Notes under the pieces: generated by a model | What the model was told of the DNA's origin: nothing | What the model saw: only the letters and a program-made list of their open reading frames with translations | Databases searched by the model: none | Source: Casuarius casuarius | Lineage: Eukaryota > Chordata > Aves > Casuariiformes > Casuariidae | DNA: 64,000 nt | Direction of reading: 5' to 3' | Assembly: GCA_003342895.1 (NCBI GenBank) | Contig: PTFA01000364.1 | Location: 1 to 64,000, forward strand | Translations under genes and position numbers: made by a program | Part shown: piece after piece, positions 32,414 to 43,995 of the stretch | How positions within the stretch are numbered: the first letter of the stretch is position 1 | Layout of the letters: every line of letters starts with the position of its first letter

Positions 32414-34699
32414 CTTGTTTAGCAGTCAAAGATTTAGAACTTATATTTTCCCAAAAGAATGTGGACAGCTGAACTCAACCCTGTGTATCCCAGTAGGAGT
32501 AGATGCAGCCACCCAGAAGCAGAAGGTATCATTGCATATGAAGTTGCAGTGGTCCAGGATAGCAAAAGCCTCCTGCCCCCCAAGTAGGGCCTACCAATGA
32601 GGTCACCTTAAAGGTGGGCGGTGCTACCCAAAGGCAAAGCTTCACAACAGTAATCAGTAGATACAACAGATAAAAAAAATATTCAGGACATCTGTCAAAC
32701 CAGGTCTGCTGGCAGGGTCTCCTATAAAACCCCACAAGTACTGTAGGGAAGGAATGTCAAAGGAGGACTGTCATAACATTACCTCGCATTAGTAATCATG
32801 CTGCATTAAGATGGCATAAACTGCTTATCCTATATCATGAACAGTGGTTGATTCCTTCTGTCATAGAGAAATTGGAGGTAGTGCCAAGACATTCTTTCAG
32901 AGGACAAACTGCAGAGAGACAAGGCATTTTTATAGGTGCTGGGCCCAGATAGTTCATTTCAGCAGAAGGGTTTTTCTTCTTCCCAGTGGAGAATGGGAAG
33001 CGAAATTAAAAGAGTGAAACCAATACAATACCCACATATTTTTCTGATTTGCTTCAGTGCCTTCTAATACAAAACAGTGTATTTTCAAAGTGAAAACCTA
33101 CTTCTTTGAACTTGTGAAGAAGCTTTAACATGCAGTTGCTTTCAGTTTATAAAAGAAAAATGTATTTTATGGAGTTCTCTCTCTCACACACACACTCCTT
33201 TATCCCTCTACCATTACACCACCAGCAGTGCTGAACCTTAAATTAGATGTCGGGTTTTTCAGTACTGCAGATAATAGCCCAGACTACTAGGTAATATAAA
33301 GAAGTCTCTTTTTTATTATTTTTGAGACATACGTTTCTGTTCTAAAAGAAAACTAATGAAAAGCCTTATAAAATAGCTTTATGTGTGGAGGATTCCTCTG
33401 TTGCAATTTTTTGTACACAAATGACCAAATGACAACAGCAACCAGATCAGAAGCACCTTTCTAATGACATGTTGAGGTTGTAAATTCCTTGGGAAGGGAA
33501 CTAATTTTCTGACTGATATTTTTACAGAAATGGATAGTTAATTCTCTACAACAGAACATGCCGCATGTAAGACTTCCACAAAACTTCACAGTTTTAGAGT
33601 GAGAACAAACCCACAAATAAGTCAGATATTCATGTTTGGTAGTATAACATATAGAAGGTCATTAAACTAATACTGACTAAATAATATCATGTCCTAAGAT
33701 AATAACATAAAACTGAATGCATTTATATTTCTAACAAATATCCTATTCTTTAATTAGAATTACTGATTGTTGAACTGCCCGGTTCAGCAAAGCAGTTATC
33801 ATTTATCTTCAATAGTACTGAAGAACATTTGTAAACTTGTACATACATTTCTATTCCATTTTTAGAGGAGAAGATTTGAAGCAATTCCAGTATTTTCTGA
33901 CATAATATATACACATTCTTATTCAAAATAATAATGTTGCTATAATATGTTATCAGAAAAAATGTTTTCAATGCTTTATAATTACTAACTAATTAATCCT
34001 CAAAGCCTCTTATATGCGAAAAGAGAAACATCCTCCTCCTTCTGCTGGTGATAAAAATGGGGATTAAGAGCAATGTTTTCAAATAGGCATCAAAATCCAT
34101 GATTCTTCATCACCATAGCCATAAAGCAGGGTACTCAGGTACCTACATTTAAGTGTATATAACACTGGATTTTAAATAAATAACCTATGTCACACAGTAA
34201 GTTCATAAAAGACATAAGAATCAAATGTGTTCTTGCTTTTAGGCCTCTAAGCCATGTGATTACGTGGCTTATCTTTCCTACAGACTTTTTAATCATTTCT
34301 GCTCTGTTCACTAGTGCACTGGGTCCACCACCTTTAATGATCTTAATTTAATTTTAATTGCAGATTACATTTTAAAAGAGAACAAATTTTTAAATTGAAA
34401 CGTACAAGACTTCATTATACCTCAGATTGCTTGTATGTGGGCTGGTCAGACCACTGGCTTAAGTTCATAGGTCTTCACTGTCTTTAGCTTACAAATAAAC
34501 AAAACTAATTTTTGTGTCAGGCATTTCTAAGCAACTAAGGAACAGACAGCTATGATGGCCTGGCCAGATCAGCTACCTCACATTAAAAATGAATGTTTGA
34601 TCCAGACACTATAATTCTTAGAAATCTAAGAAAAAGTGTTTGCAGTGAATCAAGGCACCGATCTTCAGAACAACCTTTTTCCGACAGTTGGTCATCAGT
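32414..34699. other. AT-rich non-coding DNA, no gene recognised
   Basis: Only chance-length frames are seen, with a short CA-rich run near 33184-33198. Confidence 0.55.
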
Positions 34700-34915
34700 A
34701 CTGAAGGTCAACATGCCTTTAACAAGATTGCAGATGATATCAAACTGGGTGGAACTCTCGATACAGTGGAGGACATCTGTGGCAGAAACCTCATGAACAA
34801 ACGCAAGTAGAAAGTCCTGCAGCTAGAATAATATAACCCAAAGGCATCTTTACAAGAAAGAACCTTGAGGTCCTGGTGGAGAATCTGAATGTGAGTCAGC
34901 AATGTTGCCTTGCAG
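34700..34915 (+). mobile_element. CR1 fragment, plus strand, RT and downstream
   Basis: AAGATTGCAGATGATATCAA, ACTGGGTGGA and GTCCTGGTGGAGAATCTG are the decayed equivalents of the FADD region and what follows it in the copy at 31.5 kb. Confidence 0.65.
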
Positions 34916-34924
34916 AAAACAGTC

Positions 34925-36720
34925 CAGCTACATAGTTGCTGCCAGCAGCCAATTTCCTGCTGATTTTCATCCCACCTGATCAAACCATAACTCATAAATT
35001 TGGCTACAAGGATACTACAGAAGACTGCCTCAAAAGCCATGGTAAGCAACATCCACTGCTCTCCCCTTAACCACACAGTTAGTCATCCCATCATAGAAGG
35101 CAATCGGATTTGGTCATGCATGATTTGTTCTTCATAAATTGATACTGGCTACATCCAATCATCTTCCTGTCCTTCATGTGCCTGGAAATAGCAGGAGATT
35201 TTGCTCCCTAATCTTCACAGGGACTGAGGTAATACTGACCAGATTGTCCCCTGGATTGTCCTTGAGATGCAAGAAGGCCTGTTTCTGGGCATTCTTTCTG
35301 TATTCCTCCTGGGCAGTCCTTCTCTACTCCTGCCTTCTTTAGATTCAGACTCTGTTAGGCATTCCCTGTTCATCCATGCAGATCTTTTACCAGGCTTGCT
35401 CAGCTTCCCACACATCAGAAACGACTGTTCTTTCAATTTTAGGAGGCTGTCCATGAAGAACAACCAGCTCTTCTGGGTTCTCCAGGGTAGTCTCCCATGA
35501 GATCCTACCTACCAGTTTGCTGAACAAACTGAAATCCACTCTCCTGAAGTCCAGAGCTGTAATCTGGCTATTCATATTGCTCACTTCTCTCAGAATCTTA
35601 AAATCCATCATCTCATGGTCACTGCAGCCTAGGTTACTTCACATCCTCAAACATTTCCTCCCTGTTCATGAGTAACAGGTCCAGCAGAGTGCTTCTCTTT
35701 GTCAGCTTGTTGATCAACGACATCAAAAAAATCATCCTCAGCACTCTTGGAAAATATCCTGAATTGCTTGTACCTTGCCATCTAACCTCTTCCAGTAGAT
35801 GTTGGAGCAGTTCATGCGCCTTACAAGACTGAGGGTCTGTGATCTTGAGGCTTGCTCCAGTTGTCCAAAGAAGATTTCATCCACATTCTTGTTTTGACTA
35901 GGTGATCTGGTTCAGATGCCTTCCACAACATCCCCCTTTTTGGCCTCCCATCTCATCCTCCCCCATAAGCTTTCAGCAAGCCTATCACCTACTCCATAGG
36001 AAAGCTTCATTTGAGCTGCTCCTTTGCATGGAGTGCAACCCCTCCTTTTCACCTTCCTGTCCTGTCCTTTGTAAGGTGGCTGTAAGCATCTTTCACAGCA
36101 TTCCAGTCATGCAGGTAAACCACACCTGCACACACCCACTGAGATCAATGCTCTACAATTGAAGAAGAACTTCCAATTCCTCCTCTTTGTTTCCCATGCT
36201 GTTTGCATTCACGGATAAGGTCTTGAGACAGCCCTCCACACACATGCTGCTTTCTCAGGGCGAGTGTGAGCACTCTCTCCTCTATCCTAACCCACAGGCA
36301 CTTCTTCACTGACCTCTGTTCCTCCAGTTTTCTTCAGAATTTGGCCACAGTCCCCCAACAAACCTAGTTTAAAGCCTTTCTCACTAGGTTAGCAAGCTTG
36401 TTGGCAATGGTGCTCTTGGCCCACTTTGACAAGGGTCCCACAGTCATAAAAACAGAATCCTTGCCTGTGGCATCAGCTGTGCAAACATCTGTTGACTTGC
36501 ATAACATGTTCAAGCCTACTTGAGTCTTTCTTCTTCACTGGCGAAATCAAGGAGAACATCATCTGTTGTGTGCCCTTCATCCTTGCTCTCTGGGCCCTGT
36601 AGTAGATTTTCATATGCTCAATGTCTTTCTTGCAGTATGGTTGTTGCACATGTGGAGGAACAGAAAGGAGTACTATTCTGAGAGCCATGTGAGCCTCAGC
36701 AGCCTCCACAACATCTCAGA
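34925..36720 (-). mobile_element. CR1 LINE, minus strand, middle and 5' part
   Basis: Antisense CR1 landmarks run in order: CCATCATAGAAGGCAATCGG, CTTCATGTGCCTGGAAATAG, GTTCATCCATGCAGATC, CTCCTGAAGTCCAGAGCTG, CATCTCATGGTCACTGCAGC, GTAACAGGTCCAGCAGAGTG, TGTTTCCCATGCTGTTTGCA. It abuts the plus-strand fragment directly, so the two are in opposite orientations. The boundary past 36420 is approximate. Confidence 0.7.
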
Positions 36721-37372
36721 TAAGGTCCAAAACACATGAACAATAGATATTACAGCATTCTGCATACAAGACCCTTAAGTGTGGGCAACTATCTGTTGAT
36801 AGTGTGCTTCTGGAAATCTGTCAGAAAATTACTTTTGTGGTTTACCCAAGGATGAGGAACAGATCTCACACCTGCAATAGTAGCTGCTTTTTAGGCTGCC
36901 AGACAGTGCTCACAATTTACCATTCATACCTATCATTAGGCAGATATGAAGGAAATGACTTGAGCATTATGTAGGTCTTGGAAGATCAGGCAGGCCAATC
37001 CATGAATGTAAAAGAACCTTATTAACCCCCAATAAGTATGCCTACTGATGGGTTTTCTTGCCCATTACCTGAGGTGACATTCCAGCTGCTCACAGAGACA
37101 TGTCCTTTCAACAGATCATGTAGTGCAGAAATACCATAATACTTTCTGAGCAGTTACAGTTGCAAAGTATGCATGTGTCTGACTAAAGGGAAGATACCAT
37201 CACCCACAATCCTGCTTGAAGCCAATGCAGACAATAGCATACATCTTCAGAGATCAGAGCAAAATATTTCTCTGTAGCACAGCACAGCTCATCAGAAAGT
37301 CCTCACTAGATCACAAGCTGAGCAAGCAAAGGAAAGAAGGAATCTTCTGTGATGGTGTGAGTGGAGAATGGG
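36721..37372. other. Non-coding DNA, nothing recognised
   Basis: No coding frame or repeat signature is seen up to the target duplication of the solo LTR. Confidence 0.5.
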
Positions 37373-37377
37373 ACACT
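37373..37377. repeat. Left target-site duplication of solo LTR A
   Basis: ACACT here is repeated exactly at 38040-38044. Confidence 0.85.
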
Positions 37378-38039
37378 TGTCCCGATTCAATATCAGGAAG
37401 GTTTCGTTACGATCCCAAGGACAAGATTAAGACCCTAAAACCGGTCAAATATCGTACAACCTTTTAACTTTATTTTCAACGGAGTGGGGAGAAAAGGTGG
37501 GGAAAGCCGAAGGGGAGAGGGGAACAAGGGTAAGGGGAAAAGATAGAGAAAGTTGGAAAAGGAGAAAAGAAACTGGCTACCGCCACTCCGAATCCAATGA
37601 TGTTCCGCTGACTCCTCTCGAGATCTCCAGTCGTCGCAAACAAGGCCCCCAGCCCCTATTCATACAGTCTGCAGTTTTTATAGGTTCTTGCTCCACCTCT
37701 GGGAGGTGCTTCCTTACTTCCCATGCAGATTAGCTGTCATGCGCAGTCCGCCCTCTTGGAACCTTCCAGAAACAGGCTGGGGGCATCTGTGGGTCTCCTG
37801 CTCATGTGCAGATGGCAAACGAGTACGTGCAGTTCGTGCCAGACGTGCTGTTCCCCTAGAGGCCACCTTCTGCCCTTTTCGCGCCCATTTTCCCCTGTGC
37901 AGGTGCATGAGGTTGTTTACCTTGCAGACGGCTCCCGGGGGTGCCGACCCAGCATTGCCCAACACACCTTGGCAGTGGTGGCTCTGTAGCAGCAGCAGCA
38001 ATGTCAAGACAAAACCGCATTTAGTACCGGTTCTCTACA
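37378..38039 (-). mobile_element. Solo LTR, family A (662 bp)
   Basis: On the minus strand it runs from TGTAGAGAACCGGTAC to GAATCGGGACA. It matches the provirus 5' LTR (971-1607) along its length, including the AGCAGCAGC triplets near the start, the TATA box (intact here, minus strand 37675-37682), the pyrimidine-rich stretch and AATAAA (minus strand 37469-37474). The perfect 5-bp target duplication (ACACT) shows that the provirus inserted here and lost its interior by LTR-LTR recombination. It gives the true ends of family A. Confidence 0.93.
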
Positions 38040-38044
38040 ACACT

Positions 38045-38869
38045 TTTACATTGTGTTATAAATATTGCCCTATTTCACATATCCTCTTTCTGACAATGAG
38101 GGGTTGTTACACTCTCCTTAAAGACTTGGATACAACTTCTTTTTTCTTGTTTCTTCCCAACACATCATTCAATAAAAAATGTATGGAAGCAGAAGCTGTT
38201 ATATTAATCAGTACTGTGCTGAAAATAGTTCCAGGCATTCCAGCTGCCAGTAACTCAAGAAGTGCTGTTAGCCTTATAAAAGTGACATAAAGTCACTAAA
38301 GTTTCATGGCTGGTAGACATCTGCATTTCACCTGTTCTCCTGACCAGCTGATTGCATAGGACTAGAGGGATAAGGAGCATCTTGCCTGTACCTGGAGTCT
38401 CTGCACTGATTCATAGATCATATGACTCAGAATAGTTCAGAGGCAGCTGCATTGACTCAGGGTGTTGTAGCATGGAGTAGGGCATGTGAACATGGAATGT
38501 GATGCAGAAACATCTACAAGAGCTCAGTACAGAATAGTAGCCTTCAGCGCAGGTAGCTGTTACAAGATCTTCTCTGTTGTATCTATCCTGGTTTTTTACT
38601 TACTGTGTTCCAGGCACTGCCTGGTCACTCTGTCCTTTCTCCATTCTTTCTCTGTATTCCCTTCCCATCTTGTTCATCTTTCTCCTCCTTAATGCCTGAG
38701 GGTACATCTACAGTGTTGGTGCAGGATTATGCAGAATGTCTTTGCTCATGCTGACCCTGAACCAGACATGTTTTGGAGCATGTTACACAGACACCAAGCT
38801 GGCTGCACTCAAGACATTACAAATGAAATATTGAAAACTCTCAGGCAATAACTAGGTAACTATCCTGTT
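38045..38869. other. Non-coding DNA between the solo LTR and the Gypsy-like fossil
   Basis: No coding frame is convincing. The last 150 bp may belong to the retroelement that follows, but I see no clear motif there. Confidence 0.45.
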
Positions 38870-39240
38870 CAATGCAGCCTTGACTTCCACAGAGGCTTCA
38901 TCCTGCAGACCAGTGCAACAGAAGTAGGAACTGAAGTAATTCTAACCTAAAAGGCTGATGGAGAAAAACACGCTCTTATTCATAAGAAGCTGTTCCCGAA
39001 AGAAAAATTATATTGTCACTGAGGAAGAATGCTTGGCAGTAAAATGGACAACAGACTTGCTGAAATATTATTTGCTAGGGAATACATTTGCTTTTGTTGC
39101 TTATCATGCTCCTTTGCAGTGGCTGAAAATGATGAAGGTTGCTAACAAAAAGATCGCTCAATTGTGCCTCTTGTTGCAGTCATATCATGTGCACTCCAGA
39201 TACCTCACAGGTCAGAGAAGTCCAAACAAATGCTTTTTTT
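38870..39240 (+). pseudogene. Ty3/Gypsy-like retrotransposon RNase H fossil
   Basis: Two adjacent frames give RNase H of the Ty3/Gypsy type. In one (from about 38897) FILQTSATEVGTEVILT resembles the family's LQTDAS block, with the first catalytic Asp replaced by Ser. In the other (38958 onward) come EEECLAVKW (residues 22-30), KYYLLG and AYHAPLQWL (48-56), matching the family's EKECLAIxW ... YxLxG ... DHxPLxWL order, with the Asp of DH replaced by Tyr. A stop follows VILT and a frameshift lies near 38990-39010, so it is dead. Upstream RT and downstream integrase are not seen. A 20-base T run begins at about 39233. Confidence 0.75.
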
Positions 39241-41419
39241 TTTTTTTTTTCCTCAAGAGAAGTAGTCTCTATGTGTGCATCTTCAATCTTCAGAGGCAAG
39301 CAATGACTTTAAATCTCTCCTGGGAGTGGAGAGACTTCAGGCACCACACCAACATTGTCCTTAGTCAGTTAGACATGTCTATACAAAATGATGGTTGAAG
39401 GGTGGACTTGCCATCATCAGCTCATTAAATGAAGGGAGAGAGAAATCAGGACCAATTTTTTCTTTTAATGGTCTGTGTCACGGAAATGTTGTGACGTATT
39501 CCTTTAATTAATAGATAACTATTTTAATTCTGCACATTCACCAATTTAGAAACCACTTGCAGTAAATGTTTGCAAATACACTATGACAATAATTTCATAT
39601 TGAATTATCTTTTCTTTTTTTAAAGTTTTAAAGTGAAGTGATGAGAATGGACACTCAGGCAAAGATTCTACTATCATTATTGGCTGAAGTCCCTTTTAAG
39701 CTTTGGAAGCATTGGAATATTTTTATCCAATGGAGATTAATTTTGGAAATTAATGGTATTTTGCAGGTTGCTGAAGATTGTCTATGTAGGCATGACAGAT
39801 ATTTTTGACACTCTGACTGAAATATGGTTAGGAAAGACTAATAAGTTACAGGGATAGCTCTTTACGTTTTACCTTTTCAGCAATCTCATCACCTGGTGTT
39901 AATTCTATGGTATTACTGGCCAATAAGGAAAAATTCAGGCAAACATTACAATCTGCTAAAGGTAGCAGCCTGATAACACTGGACAACACTGAAGTTGCTT
40001 TTTTTCTGTTCTACTCAGACATCATTCTATGCACAAATTTCATAAGAAGGTCAAGTATTTCTATCAGCAAAAAGGATTTTTTTCACTTAACGCATCCACT
40101 CAGAATTACAATGCAAGCTATCTAGAACAAATCTGGGAGGATTCTTCCTGTTCTAAGCTCTCTCCGCTTCCCCAGGCCAAAAGTCAGACTATCCTATTCA
40201 GGATCCAGTTGTGCATGACAGAGTAAGAGAATGACTATACATGGGGTGCTTATTCAGCTCTTCATCATATGGGCAAGTAGACAGGTCAGCAAAGTAGGTT
40301 TTAGTGTGCTTTGGCTTGTCATAGGGACAGTTGATGCTTTCCACCTTTTGCTGCCATTAGAGTGGGATTCTTCCAAATTTAGACAGCTACTATGTAAAGA
40401 TTAATACCTATTACAGTCAGTTTTGGCCCTCATAAATAGGGAAAAGTAAATATAAATGGTGCAATATATAAAGTAAATATATACATGGTGCAATTCAGCT
40501 GACATGGTACGTCATCTTCATAACCTCTTTGAGTGACTTGAACACTGTAGAAATGGAAGAAGAGATGTGGGATTAGGCATGATGTTTTGTCTAGGCATAT
40601 GTAACCCAGCAGTATGCCTTTCAAACATGGGAGATGAGCAGGAAGAAAGCAGTGGCTAGAAAATATAGGTACAGGGAATGATGGGAAGCCCCAGCTGCTT
40701 CTTCATATCAAGGTCCACCACAGGGTAGAATTGGGACTTTAACTACTAATCTCCCTGGAGTACACAAGTTAGGATCCTAGTTCAAGTGAGTGTGAATTTT
40801 TCATTTTATGTGAAGAAAGAAATGGGGTTTCAGAAGAAAGTTTAAGTATGCCATGTAATTAGAACATGCCATCTGTGAACTCAGATATGTGGATATGGTA
40901 GCTCCAGAAAGACTGGTGTGCAGTAAGGCTCCAGACATGACATGAGGATGTTTTCTGCAACAGAAGCATCCTGCGGGCACACAGACATAACCTCTTGTAG
41001 AGTCATACTGTTGTATGTGGCATGGTAGGAGCTCCAGGCCTATTCAGGAGTACCTGCAAGAAACTAGGGATATTCCATTCCCAAAAGAGCAGAGCTCCTA
41101 TCATCCAGACTGCTTCATAGAAGCCTAGTTCAATTGCCTAAACATCTGATGCTGCTACATCACCAGTCGTGCTGATGCCAGTCCAGCATGACAAAGGTGT
41201 CTCACAGTTTCTGAATCATATCTGCCAGCCCTGTGCAGATCTCCTGAATGTCTCACATAGCAATAGTCACCTATCTTTAGGCAACTGAATCATGCCCAAA
41301 ATTTCTACACTCCTGTAGGTATAGAGTTTGCAGCTAACTCGTTCCCTACCTTGGGGAGGGCATAAGTTAAGCCTGTGACCTTATCTTGCTCATTGTCCCC
41401 TACCTGTTTCAGTAGCTCT
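39241..41419. other. AT-rich non-coding DNA, no gene recognised
   Basis: Only chance frames occur. No LTR pairing with the Gypsy-like fossil was found by eye. Confidence 0.5.
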
Positions 41420-41776
41420 TGTCAAAGGAAAACTCCACTTATCGTAATTTAGTTTAAAGAGAGCCTTTATTCTCACGCACACACACCAGCAGCTGCAGTG
41501 GAAGCATGTCTGATGCACAGATCAGGCAGAGGCTTCCCTGATTAGCATAAGTGAATGACTCACATACATTACTGTGGTTGGTATAGTTACTGTCTAACAC
41601 TGTCTTGATTGGCTATATATCCAAAGTAAAGAACGGAACAAAGAAAGTGGAATTTTCCGCTGGAAAACTCTGCAACTTCTAACCAGCTCTATCCAGTTCG
41701 AACTGCTGGCATGCCAGGCAGCAGTTGATGAGTTCATACAAAGTTCAGGGATTCTTTTTCCTTCTGCCTTAAGACA
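41420..41776 (-). mobile_element. Possible solo LTR, minus strand
   Basis: On the minus strand a CCAAT box (GCCAATC) and TATATA lie near 41603-41616. About 130-140 bp downstream is AATAAA in AGAATAAAGGCTCTCTTTAA (RC of 41458-41477), a promoter-to-poly(A) layout typical of an LTR. TGTC at 41420 and GACA at 41773-41776 could be its ends, but the flanking pentamers (GCTCT and CTGAT) do not match, so the ends are tentative. Confidence 0.4.
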
Positions 41777-43970
41777 CTGATTAGAAATGGAGTTAGTCTT
41801 GCTACTTGCTATTTTACTTCCACACTCTGTCAGTCAGAATCTTTCCAGCACATCCTTATTTGCTATCACAACCACTTTGTTTTATTCCTGTTTCTCCTTA
41901 CAGTCTTTTTCTCACCTTACTGCACTTCCGGTTTTCTTCCATGCCTCTCGTCTCTATCTCCTCAATCCAGCCTTCTTGTTTGATCTTAATAGCAAGTGCC
42001 ATTAAGCACAGCTGATCTTCGTGATGGAATAAAGTCCAAAAGGACTAATTGTTTCACCATTCAGTATGAACCTTTGCAGTTTGCAAGTCTTTTCATTCTA
42101 TCATTCCCACTAATGACCTGTTTAATGGATTCTCAAAACTCTAAATCTTGCAGCTTCAGTAACCTCTCTGCACGTCTTATCTGGTTCCCGGCCACTAATA
42201 CCAGTGAGAATTTTTTCAGCTGTCTAGCCTAGTCTTTTTGCCCCTTGGTTAACTGAATCAAAAAATAATGTTCACTTTGTCCCATCCCTCCCCACACACA
42301 CACCCTCCCTTGCCTTCCAGTATTGTTGCACTGCAAGCTCACATTTAATCACACCTATCTCAAGACCTTTTTTTAAGCTTATTTATTTCAGTACTACCCT
42401 GCCCAGCTTTTGTTTATGCTGCTTGCTTCTCCTACCATAGGTAAAATCTAGTGCAGGTGTCAGAAGCTTACAGCCGAGCCACCCAAAATCATCACACAAG
42501 CCTATTCTGAACAATATGCACTAGCACTGATACAGAGCTGGGAGGTAAGAGTTGCAGCATCTTGATGGAGACATCTGAGAGGTGTTGTGACTGACAGCTT
42601 CTGGTATCTACTAAGCTCAGCTCTTTAACAAGAAGAACCACTGCGTCCTGCAGTTCACAGATTTCTTTTCCCCCTTTAAGAGGAACCATCTCCAAGTTCC
42701 TGCTGAGCTTTCTCATTCCCTGATTTAATGGGTTTGACAGAGATTGGGTTCATTTCCTGGCTCAGTACCAGACTAATGAGCTAATTCTCGGAGATTTCCA
42801 ATCCCCAAATGTAAAACGGAAAGAGTAGTAGCCATACCATGTTGAAACTTCTCTTACTTCTCTTACTTCTCTTATTCCAGGGAAGATGAGTAGTTTTAGT
42901 GGTCTGGGGCTTCTAATACAGACTCTATCAGCTGATCTCTAGTAGAAAAATTTCAGTGTTAATGGAGTTATTCTGCCTCTTTTCACCATGCAACCTGCTA
43001 CTCTGCAATTCAGTTTTAAAGTAGATAGCAAAGAGACTAGAGATTAATGCCCTGATGAGAACACTGTGATTACTGAGTCTGTGATGAATGCCACAAGACT
43101 TTCTGAAGCAAATTTATGCTTGAATTATGCAAATAATTTGGAAAAATTTTCAGATTTGATCTGAGATTCATAAGCAGTGGAGAGCCCTTGTAGCTCTTGG
43201 TTAGTAATTCTTCTTGCCAATTACACTTATATAAAAAATCAGCTTTATTTTTGATCTGTATATTCCTAGATTTGCTTCTAGGTCTTTAATCTGTTTGTGC
43301 CTTTATCTGCTGGACTGAAGAATTCACTATGAACAAATGTGTTTGATCCCTATGTAAGTCTTGCAGTGATAATTAGGTCAACTATTATCTTTGGATAGAC
43401 TCAACTGACAGAGTTCTTTAAGCCTGTCACTGTAAGGTATGTTTTCCAATACTTTAATCATTACAGGTACTCTCCACCACATGTAGACACTGTAGTTCAG
43501 CAGGAGCTGAATCAGCCCAAAATACAGAAATAAAATAGCCTACTTTCCACTGTTATACATTTTCCTGTTCAGAATTTGAATGCGCCCTGCTGGCCACTAC
43601 ATAATCCTGGGAGCACATTTTCAGCTCATTAGTTGTTATCAGCTCTGGCCTTTTCCAGAAGCACTGCCTCACAGGAAAGAGTCCTCCCTTCTGTTTGTGA
43701 GAGTTGCATACTGTGGATCTTGAAATAACCACTTTCTATGCTTTATCCATACACGTGACTTTCCATTTGATGATCTGACCTCTGTGACACTTCTTGGAAA
43801 GGCTATTGCTGATTTTAAACTCTGCACAGATTCAAAGTGACATTAATACAGCTTTTTTGCCAGAAAAATACTTCATTTTTGTTTCCAGAAATATAGTCAC
43901 ATAGTGACTAGAGAGTAGATACTCAATCCTGAACTTGAGAAGATAAAGGTCTAATACCTTGATCATGAGC
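41777..43970. other. AT-rich non-coding DNA, no gene recognised
   Basis: The + frame at 41787-42005 begins with a hydrophobic run but has no recognisable domain. A small tandem repeat lies at 42847-42873. Confidence 0.5.
42847..42873. repeat. Three tandem copies of a 9-bp unit
   Basis: ACTTCTCTT is repeated three times exactly. Confidence 0.85.
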
Positions 43971-43995
43971 ATTCTGTGATTCTGTGATTCTGTGA
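43971..43995 (+). mobile_element. CR1 tail remnant, three ATTCTGTG repeats
   Basis: ATTCTGTG occurs three times in tandem, the terminal tail of CR1. The preceding bases no longer resemble CR1 clearly, so only the tail of an old insertion is left. Confidence 0.5.

Noticed and set aside
41787..42005. Frame starting with a signal-peptide-like hydrophobic run
   Set aside because: There is no mature domain, an overlapping frame of equal length exists, and the composition is low-complexity Ser/Leu/Phe.
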